Source of the DNA: Oceanospirillaceae bacterium
GTDB taxonomy: Bacteria > Pseudomonadota > Gammaproteobacteria > Pseudomonadales > Oceanobacteraceae
NCBI GenBank assembly: GCA_024234265.1
Contig: JACKOM010000002.1
Span: forward strand, 124,001-188,000
Length of the DNA: 64,000 nucleotides
Direction of reading: 5' to 3'
The notes under the pieces were generated by a model. The model had not been told where the DNA came from. It searched no databases and saw only the letters and a program-made list of their open reading frames with translations. Both the position numbers and the translations under genes were made by a program. Position 1 is the stretch's first letter. Each line of letters opens with the position of its first letter. Positions 19,309-29,074 of the stretch are shown piece after piece.

Positions 19309-20337
19309 ATGAAGCGTTTTTATTGCCGTTGCGGGCAGGAAGTTTTTTTCGGTAACAGTGTCTGTTTCTGTTGTGGTTGCACCTTAGGTTATGTGTACCG
19401 GCAAAACGCCATTATCAGCGTGGTTGCCGAATATAACCTGTGGTGTGACCCCGACCGCCAGCTGCGTTACCGTTTCTGCCAGAATCGCCTTAAACACGAA
19501 GCCTGTAACGGGCTGGTGGATGCCAGCTCGCCGCAGGTTTTTTGCCTTGCCTGCCAGCTTAACCGCACCATTCCCAATTTATCCGTGCCCGGTAATTTAG
19601 AGCGCTGGCGGAAAATCGAACAGGCCAAACGCCGTTTAATTTACGGTTTATTACGCCTAGGCCTGCCCCTGCAATATCCCACCCGCGGATATGTGCAGGG
19701 GCTGGCATTTGATTTTCTTGAAGACCAGCGCAGTAATCCCCAGGCGGAAAAAACCTTTGTCGCCACCGGCCATTTAAATGGGGTCATTACCTTAAATGTG
19801 CTTGAGGCCGACGATGTGGCGCGCACCCAGCAACGCACCCTTAACCGCGAACGTTACCGTACATTACTCGGGCACCTGCGCCATGAGTGCGGGCATTATT
19901 ATGATCAGTTATTAAATCAGGATGCCGCGCAATTCACGGCTTTATTTGGCGACCCACAACAGGATTATGACGCAGCGTTAAAACATTATTATCAGCATGG
20001 CCCGCGCCCCGACTGGCAGGAACATTATATTTCGGCCTATGCCAGCGCCCATCCCTATGAAGACTGGGCAGAATGTTTTGCCCACTACCTGCACGTTACC
20101 GATACTTTAGAAACCGCCGTGGCCCGTGGCACCACCGACATGACAGATTCCGCTGAGCCTATGGCGCAGCGCATTATGCACTGGAATAAATTAGTGGTGG
20201 TGATGAACGAATTAAACCGCAGCATGGGCCTGGCCGATGCCTACCCGTTCAGCGTGAGTGATAAAACCCTGCAAAAGCTGATTTATATTGATGATGCCAT
20301 CCGGCGTTTTGCCGGATCCCATCAGCAGCAACAATAA
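19309..20337 (+). CDS. Zinc-ribbon metallopeptidase (Peptidase_Mx type)
   Basis: 342 residues. An N-terminal zinc-ribbon-like cysteine cluster (CRCGQ, CFCCGC) plus further CxxC-like pairs is followed by a predicted gluzincin site: HECGH near residue 190 and a downstream Glu in YEDWAECFAHYLH. This fits the putative zinc-binding metallopeptidase family. It starts 18 bases after the alpha-E stop, so the three genes form one operon. There is no signal peptide, so it should act in the cytosol. The peptide substrate could be the product of the ATP-grasp enzyme, which is an inference from context only. Confidence 0.82.
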   Translation: MKRFYCRCGQEVFFGNSVCFCCGCTLGYVYRQNAIISVVAEYNLWCDPDRQLRYRFCQNRLKHEACNGLVDASSPQVFCLACQLNRTIPNLSVPGNLERWRKIEQAKRRLIYGLLRLGLPLQYPTRGYVQGLAFDFLEDQRSNPQAEKTFVATGHLNGVITLNVLEADDVARTQQRTLNRERYRTLLGHLRHECGHYYDQLLNQDAAQFTALFGDPQQDYDAALKHYYQHGPRPDWQEHYISAYASAHPYEDWAECFAHYLHVTDTLETAVARGTTDMTDSAEPMAQRIMHWNKLVVVMNELNRSMGLADAYPFSVSDKTLQKLIYIDDAIRRFAGSHQQQQ

Positions 20338-20380
20338 AATAGCTTGAAGCGTGAAGCTGGCAGCCTGAAGCTAAAATCAG

Positions 20381-20422
20381 CGTCCAGCGTCCAGCGTCCA
20401 GCGTCCAGCGTCCAGCGTCCAG
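20381..20422. repeat. Heptamer tandem repeat, six CGTCCAG units
   Basis: Six perfect units, preceded by degenerate relatives (GAAGCTGGCAGCCTGAAGC) and followed by CTTCAG. The block lies 10 bases beyond the stop codon of the minus-strand transglutaminase gene. A shorter block of the same unit is at 38156-38187. Confidence 0.9.
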
Positions 20423-20432
20423 CTTCAGACTT

Positions 20433-23400
20433 CTAGCGTTTGTAACGCAAATCCAGCGTACAGGGGAAATTCGGATTTGGCCCTTCTTCACGTAAATCCA
20501 ACTTATAACCACACTGGCTGTGTTGCCAGAAACGCGCAATGCGGCGTGCTTCCGCTTCGTTGGCATTCACCGGCAGGGTTTCATAATTACGCCCGCTGGG
20601 GTGCGCCACATAATAAGTACAACCGGCGATGCTGACGCCGCTGCTGATATCCACAATATCAAATACCAGCGGGCCATCATTTTTTAATCTTGGATGTAAA
20701 CCAAATACCGGTTGCCAGGCTTTAAAACGCACCCCGGCGACATATTCACCGGGTATTTCCGTGGCCTGTAAAGGCACACGCCGGCCATTGCATAACACCG
20801 CAAAACGCTGCGTATTAAAATGGCTGACTTTTACCTGCAAACGTTCCACGGAGGAATCCACATAACGGGAAGTGCCCTGGGAGCTGACTTCTTCGCCGAG
20901 CACGTTCCAGGGTTCAATGGCGCCGTGGATGCTCATGGTCATGCCAAATTTCTGCACGTCACCAAAATGCGGGAAACGGAATTCCATAAAAGGTGCCAGC
21001 CATTTTTCATCAAAATTAAAACCGGCGGCATTTAAATCGGCGCAGATTTGTTTAATGTCCTGGCCGATGTAATAGGGCAGCATAAATTTATCGTGCAGGC
21101 CTGTGCCCCAGAATGCAGGGCGGCCACGGTAGGGTTTCTGCCAGAACATGGCCACCAGTGCGCGGATTAATAACATCTGCACGGCGCTCATCTGCCAGTG
21201 CGGCGGCATTTCAAACCCCCGGAATTCTAAAATACCCAAACGCCCGGTGGGGCCGGCGGGGCTGTAGAGTTTATCAATACAAAATTCGGCGCGGTGGGTG
21301 TTGCCGGTAATATCCACCAGTAAATTGCGGAAAATTCTGTCCACCAGCCAGGGCGCGGTGCTTTCCCCGGGGGCAATTTGTTGCAGGGCAATTTCCAGTT
21401 CATATAAGGCATCATCGCGCGCTTCATCAATGCGCGGTGCCTGGGAAGTCGGGCCGATAAATACCCCGGAAAATAAATAGGAAAGCGCCGGATGGTGCTG
21501 CCAGTACAACAATAAACTGGCGAGTAAATCCGGGCGGCGTAAAAACGGGCTGTCTGCCGGTGTGGCCCCACCCAGGGTCATGTGGTTGCCGCCGCAGGTG
21601 CCGATATGTTTACCGTCGAGCATAAATTTTTCGGTGCCAAGGCGGGTTTCGCGCGCGGCCTCGTACAGGGCTTCGGTATTGGTGATTAAATTCTGCCAGT
21701 TATCCGCGGGGTGAATATTCACTTCAATCACACCCGGGTCAGGGGTTACGGCTAATTTTTGCAGGCGTGGATCATGGGGTGGTTCATAACCTTCCAGCTC
21801 CACAGCCATGTTGCATTCCTGCGCACAGGTTTCGATGGCGCTGATTAAATCAAGCCAATCACTTAAATGGCTTAACGGCGGTAAAAATACCCACAAACGC
21901 CCGCCACGGGCCTGCACGCATAAGGCGGTGTGCACAATTTCACCGTCTTCATGCAGGGCATTCTGGGCGCAGGCCTGCTGGCGTTTTTGCGCGTCACTTA
22001 AACCCGTGTGGCTGATATAACGCGCACTTAATTGTTCGGCACTGCCTAAATCGGCGTGGATGGCAAAATTATCCTGCACATTTAATGGCGCGGGTTTTTT
22101 CCCCACCGGCAGGGCATTTAACGGCAGGCGATAACCCATGGGGCTGTCACCGGGCACTAAAATTAATTTACCGCGTTTAAATTGCCAGGGGCTGCTGCGC
22201 CAGATTTTTTGCAGCGGGTGGCGGGCCAGGGGCAAAGCAAAACCTGTGGCCTGGGCAAGGCCCTGATCAAGCACGGCGGCAAAACGGCGGCGTTCCAGGG
22301 GGCTGTTTAAATCGATTTTGCGCGGGTCAACATCCTGCGGCAGGCTGGCTTCATAACGTAAATAATGGGCAGCATCTTCATAGGCGGTTTGCAGATATTG
22401 GCTGTCGATGCCCAGCATGCTGCTCAGGGTGCGGGCAAATTTTTCCGCATCGGCACGGCCGTAACCCGGTGCTTTTAACGGTGATAACAACCTGTTGTCG
22501 CGCCAGATTTTTTCACCGTCTTTGCGGAAAAAAGCCGTGTAGGCCCAGCGTGGTAATTCTTCCCCCGGATACCACTTGCCCTGGCCGTGGTGCAATAAAC
22601 CACCCTGGGCAAAAATATCCCGCAGACGGCTTAATAATTCCCGTGCGAGTTTTTCTTTGTGCTCACCCAATGCAGCGGTATTCCACTGCGCGCTGTCCAT
22701 GTCATCAATGGAAACAAACGTCGGTTCACCGCCCTGGGTTAAACGCACATCGTGTTTTTGCAGGCTATTTTCCACCTGCTCACCCAGGGCATTAATCTCG
22801 GACCATTGTGTGCTGCTGTAGGGTTTAGTCACACGCGGGTCTTCATGGATGCGTGTCACTGTGTTGCTGAATTCAAATTCCGCTTCGCATTTTTCCGTGG
22901 CACCTGTCACCGGTGCGGCGGATTCCGGGTCCGGGGTGCAGGCGAGCGGAATATGCCCTTCACCGGCAAATAAACCTGAGGTCGGGTCGAGGCCAATCCA
23001 GCCCGCACCGGGGATAAATATTTCCGCCCAGGCGTGTAAATCGGTGAAATCCGTGGCGGTGCCGGAGGGGCCATCCAGGGCTTTAATATCCGCCGCCAGC
23101 TGCACTAAATAACCCGATACAAAGCGTGCCGCCAGGCCTAACTGGCGCGCCACCGCCACCAGCAACCAGGCGCTGTCGCGGCATGAACCGCTGGCTTTTT
23201 GCAGGGTTTCTTCCGGGCTTTGTACACCGGGTTCCATACGGATGTTATAGGCCACCAGCTGATGGATATGGCGGTTTAAATTCACCAGAAAATGGGTGCT
23301 GTTGAGCGGGGTTAAATCAATTTCTTTAATTAATGCTGCGAATTTTTCCCCGGCAGGAATTTTTTGCAGGTAAGGGTGTAATTGCGCGGCGAGTTTTTCT

Positions 23401-23723
23401 TCATAGGTAAAAGGGAATTTTTCCGCGTAGGGCTCCAGGAAAAAATCAAACGGGTTTATCACCGTCATATCGGCGATCACTTCCACGTTCACTTCAAAGC
23501 TGCGCACTTTTTCAGGAAATACAAAACGCGCCACAAAATTACCGTAGGGGTCCTGCTGCCAGTTTACAAAATGCCCGGCGGGTTTAACCGTCAGGCTGTA
23601 ACTGTGGATAGGGGTGCGGCAGTGGGCAGCGGGGCGCAGGCGGATAAGATGCGGGAACAGGGTAATGGGTTTTTCATAGCTGTATTTGGTGTGGTGCTGT
23701 AACGCTACGCGGATCGTCATCAT
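20433..23723 (-). CDS. Transglutaminase-like protein with C-terminal DUF2126
   Basis: 1096 residues in two parts. The N-terminal 300 residues are a transglutaminase/cysteine-peptidase domain with the triad visible as Cys181 (GSCRDSAW), His (DLHAWAEIF) and Asp (GLDPTSG). The remaining ~780 residues are DUF2126, with a segment (VELEGYEPPHDPRL) and a glutamate-rich helical region that resembles amidoligases. There is no signal peptide. Two ATGs are in tandem (23723 and 23720); GGGAG spacing slightly favours the second. It converges on the metallopeptidase operon and lies downstream of Anbu on the same strand, though a terminator separates them. It probably makes or breaks isopeptide links in the same pathway. 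Confidence 0.88.
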   Translation of the reverse strand: MMTIRVALQHHTKYSYEKPITLFPHLIRLRPAAHCRTPIHSYSLTVKPAGHFVNWQQDPYGNFVARFVFPEKVRSFEVNVEVIADMTVINPFDFFLEPYAEKFPFTYEEKLAAQLHPYLQKIPAGEKFAALIKEIDLTPLNSTHFLVNLNRHIHQLVAYNIRMEPGVQSPEETLQKASGSCRDSAWLLVAVARQLGLAARFVSGYLVQLAADIKALDGPSGTATDFTDLHAWAEIFIPGAGWIGLDPTSGLFAGEGHIPLACTPDPESAAPVTGATEKCEAEFEFSNTVTRIHEDPRVTKPYSSTQWSEINALGEQVENSLQKHDVRLTQGGEPTFVSIDDMDSAQWNTAALGEHKEKLARELLSRLRDIFAQGGLLHHGQGKWYPGEELPRWAYTAFFRKDGEKIWRDNRLLSPLKAPGYGRADAEKFARTLSSMLGIDSQYLQTAYEDAAHYLRYEASLPQDVDPRKIDLNSPLERRRFAAVLDQGLAQATGFALPLARHPLQKIWRSSPWQFKRGKLILVPGDSPMGYRLPLNALPVGKKPAPLNVQDNFAIHADLGSAEQLSARYISHTGLSDAQKRQQACAQNALHEDGEIVHTALCVQARGGRLWVFLPPLSHLSDWLDLISAIETCAQECNMAVELEGYEPPHDPRLQKLAVTPDPGVIEVNIHPADNWQNLITNTEALYEAARETRLGTEKFMLDGKHIGTCGGNHMTLGGATPADSPFLRRPDLLASLLLYWQHHPALSYLFSGVFIGPTSQAPRIDEARDDALYELEIALQQIAPGESTAPWLVDRIFRNLLVDITGNTHRAEFCIDKLYSPAGPTGRLGILEFRGFEMPPHWQMSAVQMLLIRALVAMFWQKPYRGRPAFWGTGLHDKFMLPYYIGQDIKQICADLNAAGFNFDEKWLAPFMEFRFPHFGDVQKFGMTMSIHGAIEPWNVLGEEVSSQGTSRYVDSSVERLQVKVSHFNTQRFAVLCNGRRVPLQATEIPGEYVAGVRFKAWQPVFGLHPRLKNDGPLVFDIVDISSGVSIAGCTYYVAHPSGRNYETLPVNANEAEARRIARFWQHSQCGYKLDLREEGPNPNFPCTLDLRYKR

Positions 23724-23887
23724 TGGCTCCCGTGGAAAGTGGCGCGGCGTGAAATAACACGGCGGCAGTGCTGCAGAGTAACAGCAAAATACTGACCAGT
23801 CCTGACGGTGATGTGACGATTGGGGCCAATGGCTGAAAACACCACAAAATCCGCTCGGCAGGGCGTTGGCGAGAGTGTTTCATGGTG

Positions 23888-23935
23888 CAAAAAAAAACGC
23901 CCCGGCACATATCTGGTGCGCGGGGCGTTGCTGTT
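23888..23935 (-). terminator. Terminator of the Anbu gene
   Basis: AACGCCCCG (23896-23904) pairs with CGGGGCGTT (23921-23929). On the minus strand it is followed by a long T-run. It separates Anbu from the transglutaminase gene. Confidence 0.85.
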
Positions 23936-23949
23936 TTTAAGGGCTGGCC

Positions 23950-24705
23950 TTAAGAACGGGTTTGGTTCGCTGAGCGGTATTCCCACTCGAATTTCGGCAG
24001 GTTGCTGAACGCGGTGTTAATGGATTCGTTCCAGGATTGTTTAATCTGGCGCAGGTATTCGTCGTCTTCTTCCATACGGATGTAATGGTTGGATTCAAAC
24101 GTGTCGCGCTCGTACACCAGCACTTCAATCGGTGCGCCAACGGTGGCGTTGGATTTAATGGTGGAATCCATGCTCACAATTGCGCAGCGCGCGGCATCTT
24201 CCAGGCTGGTATTGCGGGTCAGAATACGGTCGAGAATCGGCTTGCCGTATTTGCTCTCACCAATTTGTAAAAACGGGGTCTGGTCAGAATCGGTAATAAA
24301 GTTACCGGCGCTGTAGAGCATATAAATACCGTGGTCGCCGCCGGCAATTTGCCCGCCCATGATCACAGAGGCAGAGGTATCAATACCAGCGCTGGCGGTG
24401 GCGCTCTGCGCAAAGCTGTGTTCTTCGCGGCATACCTGGCTCACATAACGCACTGCTTCGTGCATTTTGGCGCAGTTGCGCAGGTTGATGATGTCGGGGT
24501 TTTCCAGGTCGTATTTCAGGCGTGCCACAATCGCCTGGGTGGTGGCCAGGTTACCGGCGGTTAAAAAGGTGAACAGACGGTCCGGCGCTGGCTGGAAAAT
24601 GTGCATTTTGCTGTAGGACGACAGCATGTCAGGGCCCGCGTTGGTGCGCGAGTCGGAGCAGAAAACCATACCCTCCTTGGTGGCGATCGCTAGGCAGTAG
24701 GTCAT
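23950..24705 (-). CDS. Anbu, proteasome-like (HslV-related) peptidase
   Basis: 251-residue member of the ancestral beta-subunit (Anbu) branch of the Ntn-hydrolase/proteasome fold. The start at 24705 is chosen because it gives MTYCLAIATKEG, putting the nucleophilic Thr at position 2 as in Anbu proteins; an upstream ATG at 24729 would add eight residues and bury it. SDSRTNAGPD after the first strand and the later VSMDSTIKSNATVG are typical. Anbu assembles into open rings in the cytosol; its substrate is not known. Context with ATP-grasp, alpha-E and transglutaminase genes is the usual one for the family. The 281-base gap to the divergent gene at 24987 should hold its promoter. Confidence 0.9.
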   Translation of the reverse strand: MTYCLAIATKEGMVFCSDSRTNAGPDMLSSYSKMHIFQPAPDRLFTFLTAGNLATTQAIVARLKYDLENPDIINLRNCAKMHEAVRYVSQVCREEHSFAQSATASAGIDTSASVIMGGQIAGGDHGIYMLYSAGNFITDSDQTPFLQIGESKYGKPILDRILTRNTSLEDAARCAIVSMDSTIKSNATVGAPIEVLVYERDTFESNHYIRMEEDDEYLRQIKQSWNESINTAFSNLPKFEWEYRSANQTRS

Positions 24706-24986
24706 GTCACATCCCCATGGGTTAAGCAAATACTGTTATCGGTATAGCAAGTTGCATGGCGTTTCGGAAGAAACCGGCCATGCAAACGGCAGCCGCGCAT
24801 TGTACGTTTGCGACAGGCCCCATGCGAGCAATTTTTGAGCGCTGCGCCCCGGGCTGCAAACAGCAAGCATTTTTTATGCACGTTCCCCGCAAAGCCTGTG
24901 CGCAAACTGGCCATGTCAGTTATAAGCCATAGTCGCCACGGGGGCGGCAGTGTAAAGTTGCCACCTTCGTATACAGGGAGTTACAT

Positions 24987-27788
24987 ATGGTCTTAACAGG
25001 TTTTTTAGCGCGTATCAGCACAGGTTTTTTAGCGGTGGGTATGGCCAATGCCGTGGCCGGTTTGGCAGTGGTGCCGGAGGATGAAACCTACCTGCAAAGC
25101 AAACAGGGCAATGTGGAATTTATTTACACCACCCAGAATGAATACGCCCTGCAACGCGCCGCACAAATATCGGCCTATTTGCACCCGCAATACGAAAGCC
25201 TGTTTGGTTTTAAACTCGACAGCCCCCTGTACGTCGGGCTGATTTCACAGCAAAACCAGATAGCCAATGGTTTTTCCACCCAGTTCCCGCTGAATATGCA
25301 GGTGAACTATTTAGGTGGCACCTCCCATGTGGATTATTTCAACTCCACCTCCTGGCTCGATACCCTGATTTACCACGAAACTGCGCACAATTATCAGCTG
25401 AATGCCAAAGCGCGCAAAATTACCCGTGGCCTGCACAACGTGTTGGGTAACTCCGTGAGTTTTGTCGGTATTTTGCCGTTATTTACCGTGCCGAATATTA
25501 TGCTGCCGTCCTTTTTAGTGGAGGGTAACGCGGTATTAAATGAATCCTGGCATGGCAACGGCGGGCGTTTATACAGCGGGCGTTTTCTGGCCCTGAGCAT
25601 TATGCAGGCGCGCGGTGAATATTTAACCCCGGAAATTTTATACAACCAGGAAATTTTTCAGTTCCCCTACGGTGAGCGCCCCTACATAGTCGGTGGATTT
25701 TTCCAGTTATACCTCGCCGAAAAATACGGCCTGCAAAAAACCGATGCATTTTTCCTGACCCACTCACGCTCATGGTTATTCCCGGTGCAAACCGACCTGG
25801 CTTTCCAGCGTAATTTTGGCCACACCTTCGAAGAAGAAGTGGCGGGTTTTAATGACTGGATGGCGGCAAAAAGTGCCGGTTTTAATGAAGCGCAAGGCGA
25901 ACACCTGCTCAGCTCTCAAAGTTTTAACGCCTTTAACCGCGATGGCGACGACATAGTGTTTATGGTGTCTGATGCGCAGCGTGCACCACAAATTGCACGC
26001 CTCAATAAAAACAGCGGCCAGCTTGAATTGCAGCGTGGCAGTTATGCCCAGGGCAAATTAATCCGCAGTGGTGAAACGCTTGCCACCCAGGGCAGCAATT
26101 TTGTAAACCCACAATTTATCGCCCAGGGTTTGCTGGATGAAAACGCCGAAGTCATTAAAGGCACTGAAGGCAAAATGCTGCAGGGTTATTTAAGTGATGG
26201 CCGCGCCGTGTATTTTGATGTGGCCAGCTCATTTATACAGCCGCAGTTATACGTAGGTGATGCCTTTTATGCGCAGGTAAATTCATCGGTATTCATCGAC
26301 AACGCCGACAACCTGTATTACTTCAAACAAAACGGCAAAACCCGCACCCTGTATAAAAACCAGACTGCCCTCTACAGCTACACAGGTTATTACGGGGTAG
26401 TCAGTGATGTGGGCAGCGATGGTGCTGTGTATTTTGTGGCCGACAGCCCTAAGGGCAGCAGTTTATACCGGGTATTAAATGGCACGAGTGAGCGTGTCAG
26501 TAATGCGGATAACATTGTCGATGCGCGTTTGCTTAACGGGCAGCAGGTGCTGCTCGCCGCCATCGGCAGCGATGCATATTATTATGTGCAAAATGCCCTG
26601 CAACCCGTGGCGGCTGCACCCTTTGAACGGCGTTATTTCTTCGAAGATGAGCCCTACTTTAATAACCCCGAATTTGCACGCCCGGCAGATGGCCCGCTGC
26701 CCAGCGAACTGAGTGAAACACAAACGTACGATAATCTTGCCAACCTGCATTATTCCGGCACGTTTGCATCCTTTGGTTTTGCTAAAAAAGGCGCAGGCAA
26801 TGCGTTTGCGGTTTACAGTTTTAATGGTGCTTTCGCCGACCCGCTTTTGAATAACAGCATCGGCTTTTTTGCGCAGAAAGATATTACCGAAACCGGCCTG
26901 GCCGGTTTAAGTTACAGCAACAGCGCGCATCGCCTGCAATATGCCGCCAGTGTGTATGGCGTGTATCAGGTGGGCGATAACGCCGAATATCACCCCTACG
27001 ATGCCAGCACAGGTGCATACGCTGACTGGAGCGGTGAAGTCGAAACCGACAGCCGTGATTATGGTTTCAGCGCCAGCCTGATTTTGCCCCTGCTGCAAAA
27101 GGGCCATGAATACGCCGATGTGCAGCTCAACTATTACCAGGATTACGACAACAACGCCCGCTCCCCCGTCATACTCAGCGCCCAGCTGGGGCGCAGCGAG
27201 CAATACGGTATTTCCCGTTATATGAATTACCTGAATGCCGGCTCATTATTTGTGGGCAGCGAACGGGGCGACAGCACCTACGGTTTTGATTATGCCCTCA
27301 GCCACGATTTGCCCGGCGGCTTTTTTGTGGGTGGCAAAATTAAACAGGTCAGCTCTGCTTATCAGCGCAGTGCCAGCGCCACTGCGGCGGATTACACCCG
27401 CGGTGTAAAATTTACCAACGTCGAAAATCCCTTAGTGGCCGACCCCACCACACTGGTGATGCCACAACTCGAATACACAAGGTTTGTGCACAGCGCAGGT
27501 TATGCACAAGTGGCCCTGCAAAAACAATTTAACGGTGGGCGTGTATTGTTCTACACCTTCCCGATTTCGGTTATCCGCCACGGCGCGTTCGCACAACAGC
27601 GTTATTACCAAGTGCAGGATTACGGCAGCAATATCAGCGCGCGGGAATACAATGAAAGCACCCTCGGTTGGGACATGGATTTATTGATTCTGAATAAATT
27701 CCCCATCGGCATGAGCCTGCAATATATGCATAACGATGGTGTGGAAGATGCGGAAACCTATCGGGTGAATTTTAATGCGCAGTGGTGA
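24987..27788 (+). CDS. Predicted outer-membrane gluzincin-like metallopeptidase with a beta-barrel-like C-terminus
   Basis: 933 residues. The N-terminus is hydrophobic (signal peptide, cleavage likely after MANAVA). A zinc-peptidase motif HETAH is at residues 130-134, with Glu179 in VEGNAVLNES about 45 residues later, the gluzincin spacing. The middle third (about 310-570) has repeating DG/NG beta turns like a propeller. The last ~330 residues alternate polar and aromatic residues in beta hairpins and the chain ends in FNAQW, an aromatic end as in outer-membrane barrels. AGGGAG precedes the ATG. It is divergent from Anbu. I do not recognise a named family. The barrel is inferred from pattern alone. 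Confidence 0.65.
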   Translation: MVLTGFLARISTGFLAVGMANAVAGLAVVPEDETYLQSKQGNVEFIYTTQNEYALQRAAQISAYLHPQYESLFGFKLDSPLYVGLISQQNQIANGFSTQFPLNMQVNYLGGTSHVDYFNSTSWLDTLIYHETAHNYQLNAKARKITRGLHNVLGNSVSFVGILPLFTVPNIMLPSFLVEGNAVLNESWHGNGGRLYSGRFLALSIMQARGEYLTPEILYNQEIFQFPYGERPYIVGGFFQLYLAEKYGLQKTDAFFLTHSRSWLFPVQTDLAFQRNFGHTFEEEVAGFNDWMAAKSAGFNEAQGEHLLSSQSFNAFNRDGDDIVFMVSDAQRAPQIARLNKNSGQLELQRGSYAQGKLIRSGETLATQGSNFVNPQFIAQGLLDENAEVIKGTEGKMLQGYLSDGRAVYFDVASSFIQPQLYVGDAFYAQVNSSVFIDNADNLYYFKQNGKTRTLYKNQTALYSYTGYYGVVSDVGSDGAVYFVADSPKGSSLYRVLNGTSERVSNADNIVDARLLNGQQVLLAAIGSDAYYYVQNALQPVAAAPFERRYFFEDEPYFNNPEFARPADGPLPSELSETQTYDNLANLHYSGTFASFGFAKKGAGNAFAVYSFNGAFADPLLNNSIGFFAQKDITETGLAGLSYSNSAHRLQYAASVYGVYQVGDNAEYHPYDASTGAYADWSGEVETDSRDYGFSASLILPLLQKGHEYADVQLNYYQDYDNNARSPVILSAQLGRSEQYGISRYMNYLNAGSLFVGSERGDSTYGFDYALSHDLPGGFFVGGKIKQVSSAYQRSASATAADYTRGVKFTNVENPLVADPTTLVMPQLEYTRFVHSAGYAQVALQKQFNGGRVLFYTFPISVIRHGAFAQQRYYQVQDYGSNISAREYNESTLGWDMDLLILNKFPIGMSLQYMHNDGVEDAETYRVNFNAQW

Positions 27789-27848
27789 TGGGTTGTTGAA
27801 TATAAATTAAAGGCAATATTTTATTTTGTCTTAAATTTCGAGGTTATT

Positions 27849-28730
27849 ATGGAATTACCTAAGTTTAATGAGACTTTTCTTCCTATACTAGAAGTGCTTA
27901 AGAATGGCTCTATCATAAAAGGTAGAGATTTATTGCGTATTGTTGAAGAAAAATATTATTCAGATCTTCCAGATGAGCTTTTATCGCAGACCACAAAAAG
28001 TGGCGACAGGTTGATTGAAAACAGGATAGCTTGGGGTAAGTCATATCTTAAGAAAGGTGGACTGGTACATTACCCTCAAAGGGGATTTGTTCAAATTACT
28101 GAAAAAGGTAAGTCAGCAAGCAAAGAAAGTGTCAATTTAGAAAATATACAGAGCGATGTTATTAATTTCTATGAGCCTGAATATACAAGGAACTCTTCGG
28201 GAGATGCCTTGAGATTGGATGCTAGTCCACAGGATTTGATTGATTCTGGTTTTGAGCAAATTGAGCGGGAAGTTAAAGATGAGCTTCTCGGTAAATTAAA
28301 AGAAGTAGATCCATATGCGTTTGAGAGAATCATATTGGTTCTGTTGAAGAAAATGGGTTATGGAGATTTCATTGAGACATCAAAGTCAAATGATGGTGGC
28401 ATTGATGGCATAATAAATGAGGATCAGCTTGGACTAGAAAAAATATATATTCAGGCAAAAAGGTATAATGCAAATAAAGTCCGTGAAACAGACATAAGAA
28501 ACTTTATTGGAGCAATGAGCGGAGATACTCAGAAAGGTATTTTCGTAACCACATCAACATTTGATGAAAAAGCTAAAACAAAAGCGCGTGATGCTCATCA
28601 CAAGATAATACTCCTTGATGGTTCAAAGCTTGTCGATCTAATGCATAAATTCAATGTTGGTGTTCAGACAAAAAATGTTTATGAAGTGAAAGCTTTGGAT
28701 AATGATTTTTTTGATTCTGAGGAAGTATAG
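27849..28730 (+). CDS. Mrr-like restriction endonuclease
   Basis: 293 residues with two domains: an N-terminal winged-helix Mrr_N region (about 10-95, LVHYPQRGFVQITEKG) and a C-terminal Mrr catalytic domain of the PD-(D/E)xK fold. The catalytic line is seen as Asp186 in GGIDG and Gln202-Ala-Lys204 in IYIQAKRY; the conserved FERIILVLLKKMGYGD precedes it. Mrr proteins are type IV enzymes that cut modified DNA, with no methylase needed, and none is nearby. The gene is strongly AT-rich compared with its neighbours, so it was probably acquired. Repeat copy B follows 36 bases after the stop. AGGTTATT gives only a weak ribosome site. Confidence 0.85.
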   Translation: MELPKFNETFLPILEVLKNGSIIKGRDLLRIVEEKYYSDLPDELLSQTTKSGDRLIENRIAWGKSYLKKGGLVHYPQRGFVQITEKGKSASKESVNLENIQSDVINFYEPEYTRNSSGDALRLDASPQDLIDSGFEQIEREVKDELLGKLKEVDPYAFERIILVLLKKMGYGDFIETSKSNDGGIDGIINEDQLGLEKIYIQAKRYNANKVRETDIRNFIGAMSGDTQKGIFVTTSTFDEKAKTKARDAHHKIILLDGSKLVDLMHKFNVGVQTKNVYEVKALDNDFFDSEEV

Positions 28731-28766
28731 GAAAATTGCCATATACCTTTTGGGATTTTCACGGCC

Positions 28767-28967
28767 TTAACTCAGAACACTTAATGCGAACTTGCTGCGC
28801 CGGTTTTTTAAAGCGACATAGCCCGCCGTCAGCATGGATGCTGACAAAGCGCCGGCGGAGCTAGGCAGGATGCCGAATGGCGCGTGGGCGTAATGGCGCG
28901 CGTAAAAAACCGGAAACAAGCAGCAGTGTGAGCGAAGGAAGGGTCTGGGAAGTATCTTCCCAGAAAA
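28767..28967 (-). repeat. Dispersed multi-hairpin repeat, copy B (inverted)
   Basis: Same family as copy A but on the minus strand. Hairpins: GTCAGCAT-GG-ATGCTGAC (28828-28845), GGCA-GGA-TGCC (28864-28874) and CTGGGAAG-TAT-CTTCCCAG (28945-28963). The outer arms CCGGTTTTTT and AAAAAACCGG are perfect. It forms an inverted pair with copy C around the TPR gene. Confidence 0.85.
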
Positions 28968-29074
28968 AGAAAAGCCGATTAAATTGCCAGTATTGTAATT
29001 ACATGGGTTTTCTCTTTTCCACGCTGGAACGTGAGGAATAGTAGATCACTCAGAAATGCTCTCAGGATGAAAAA

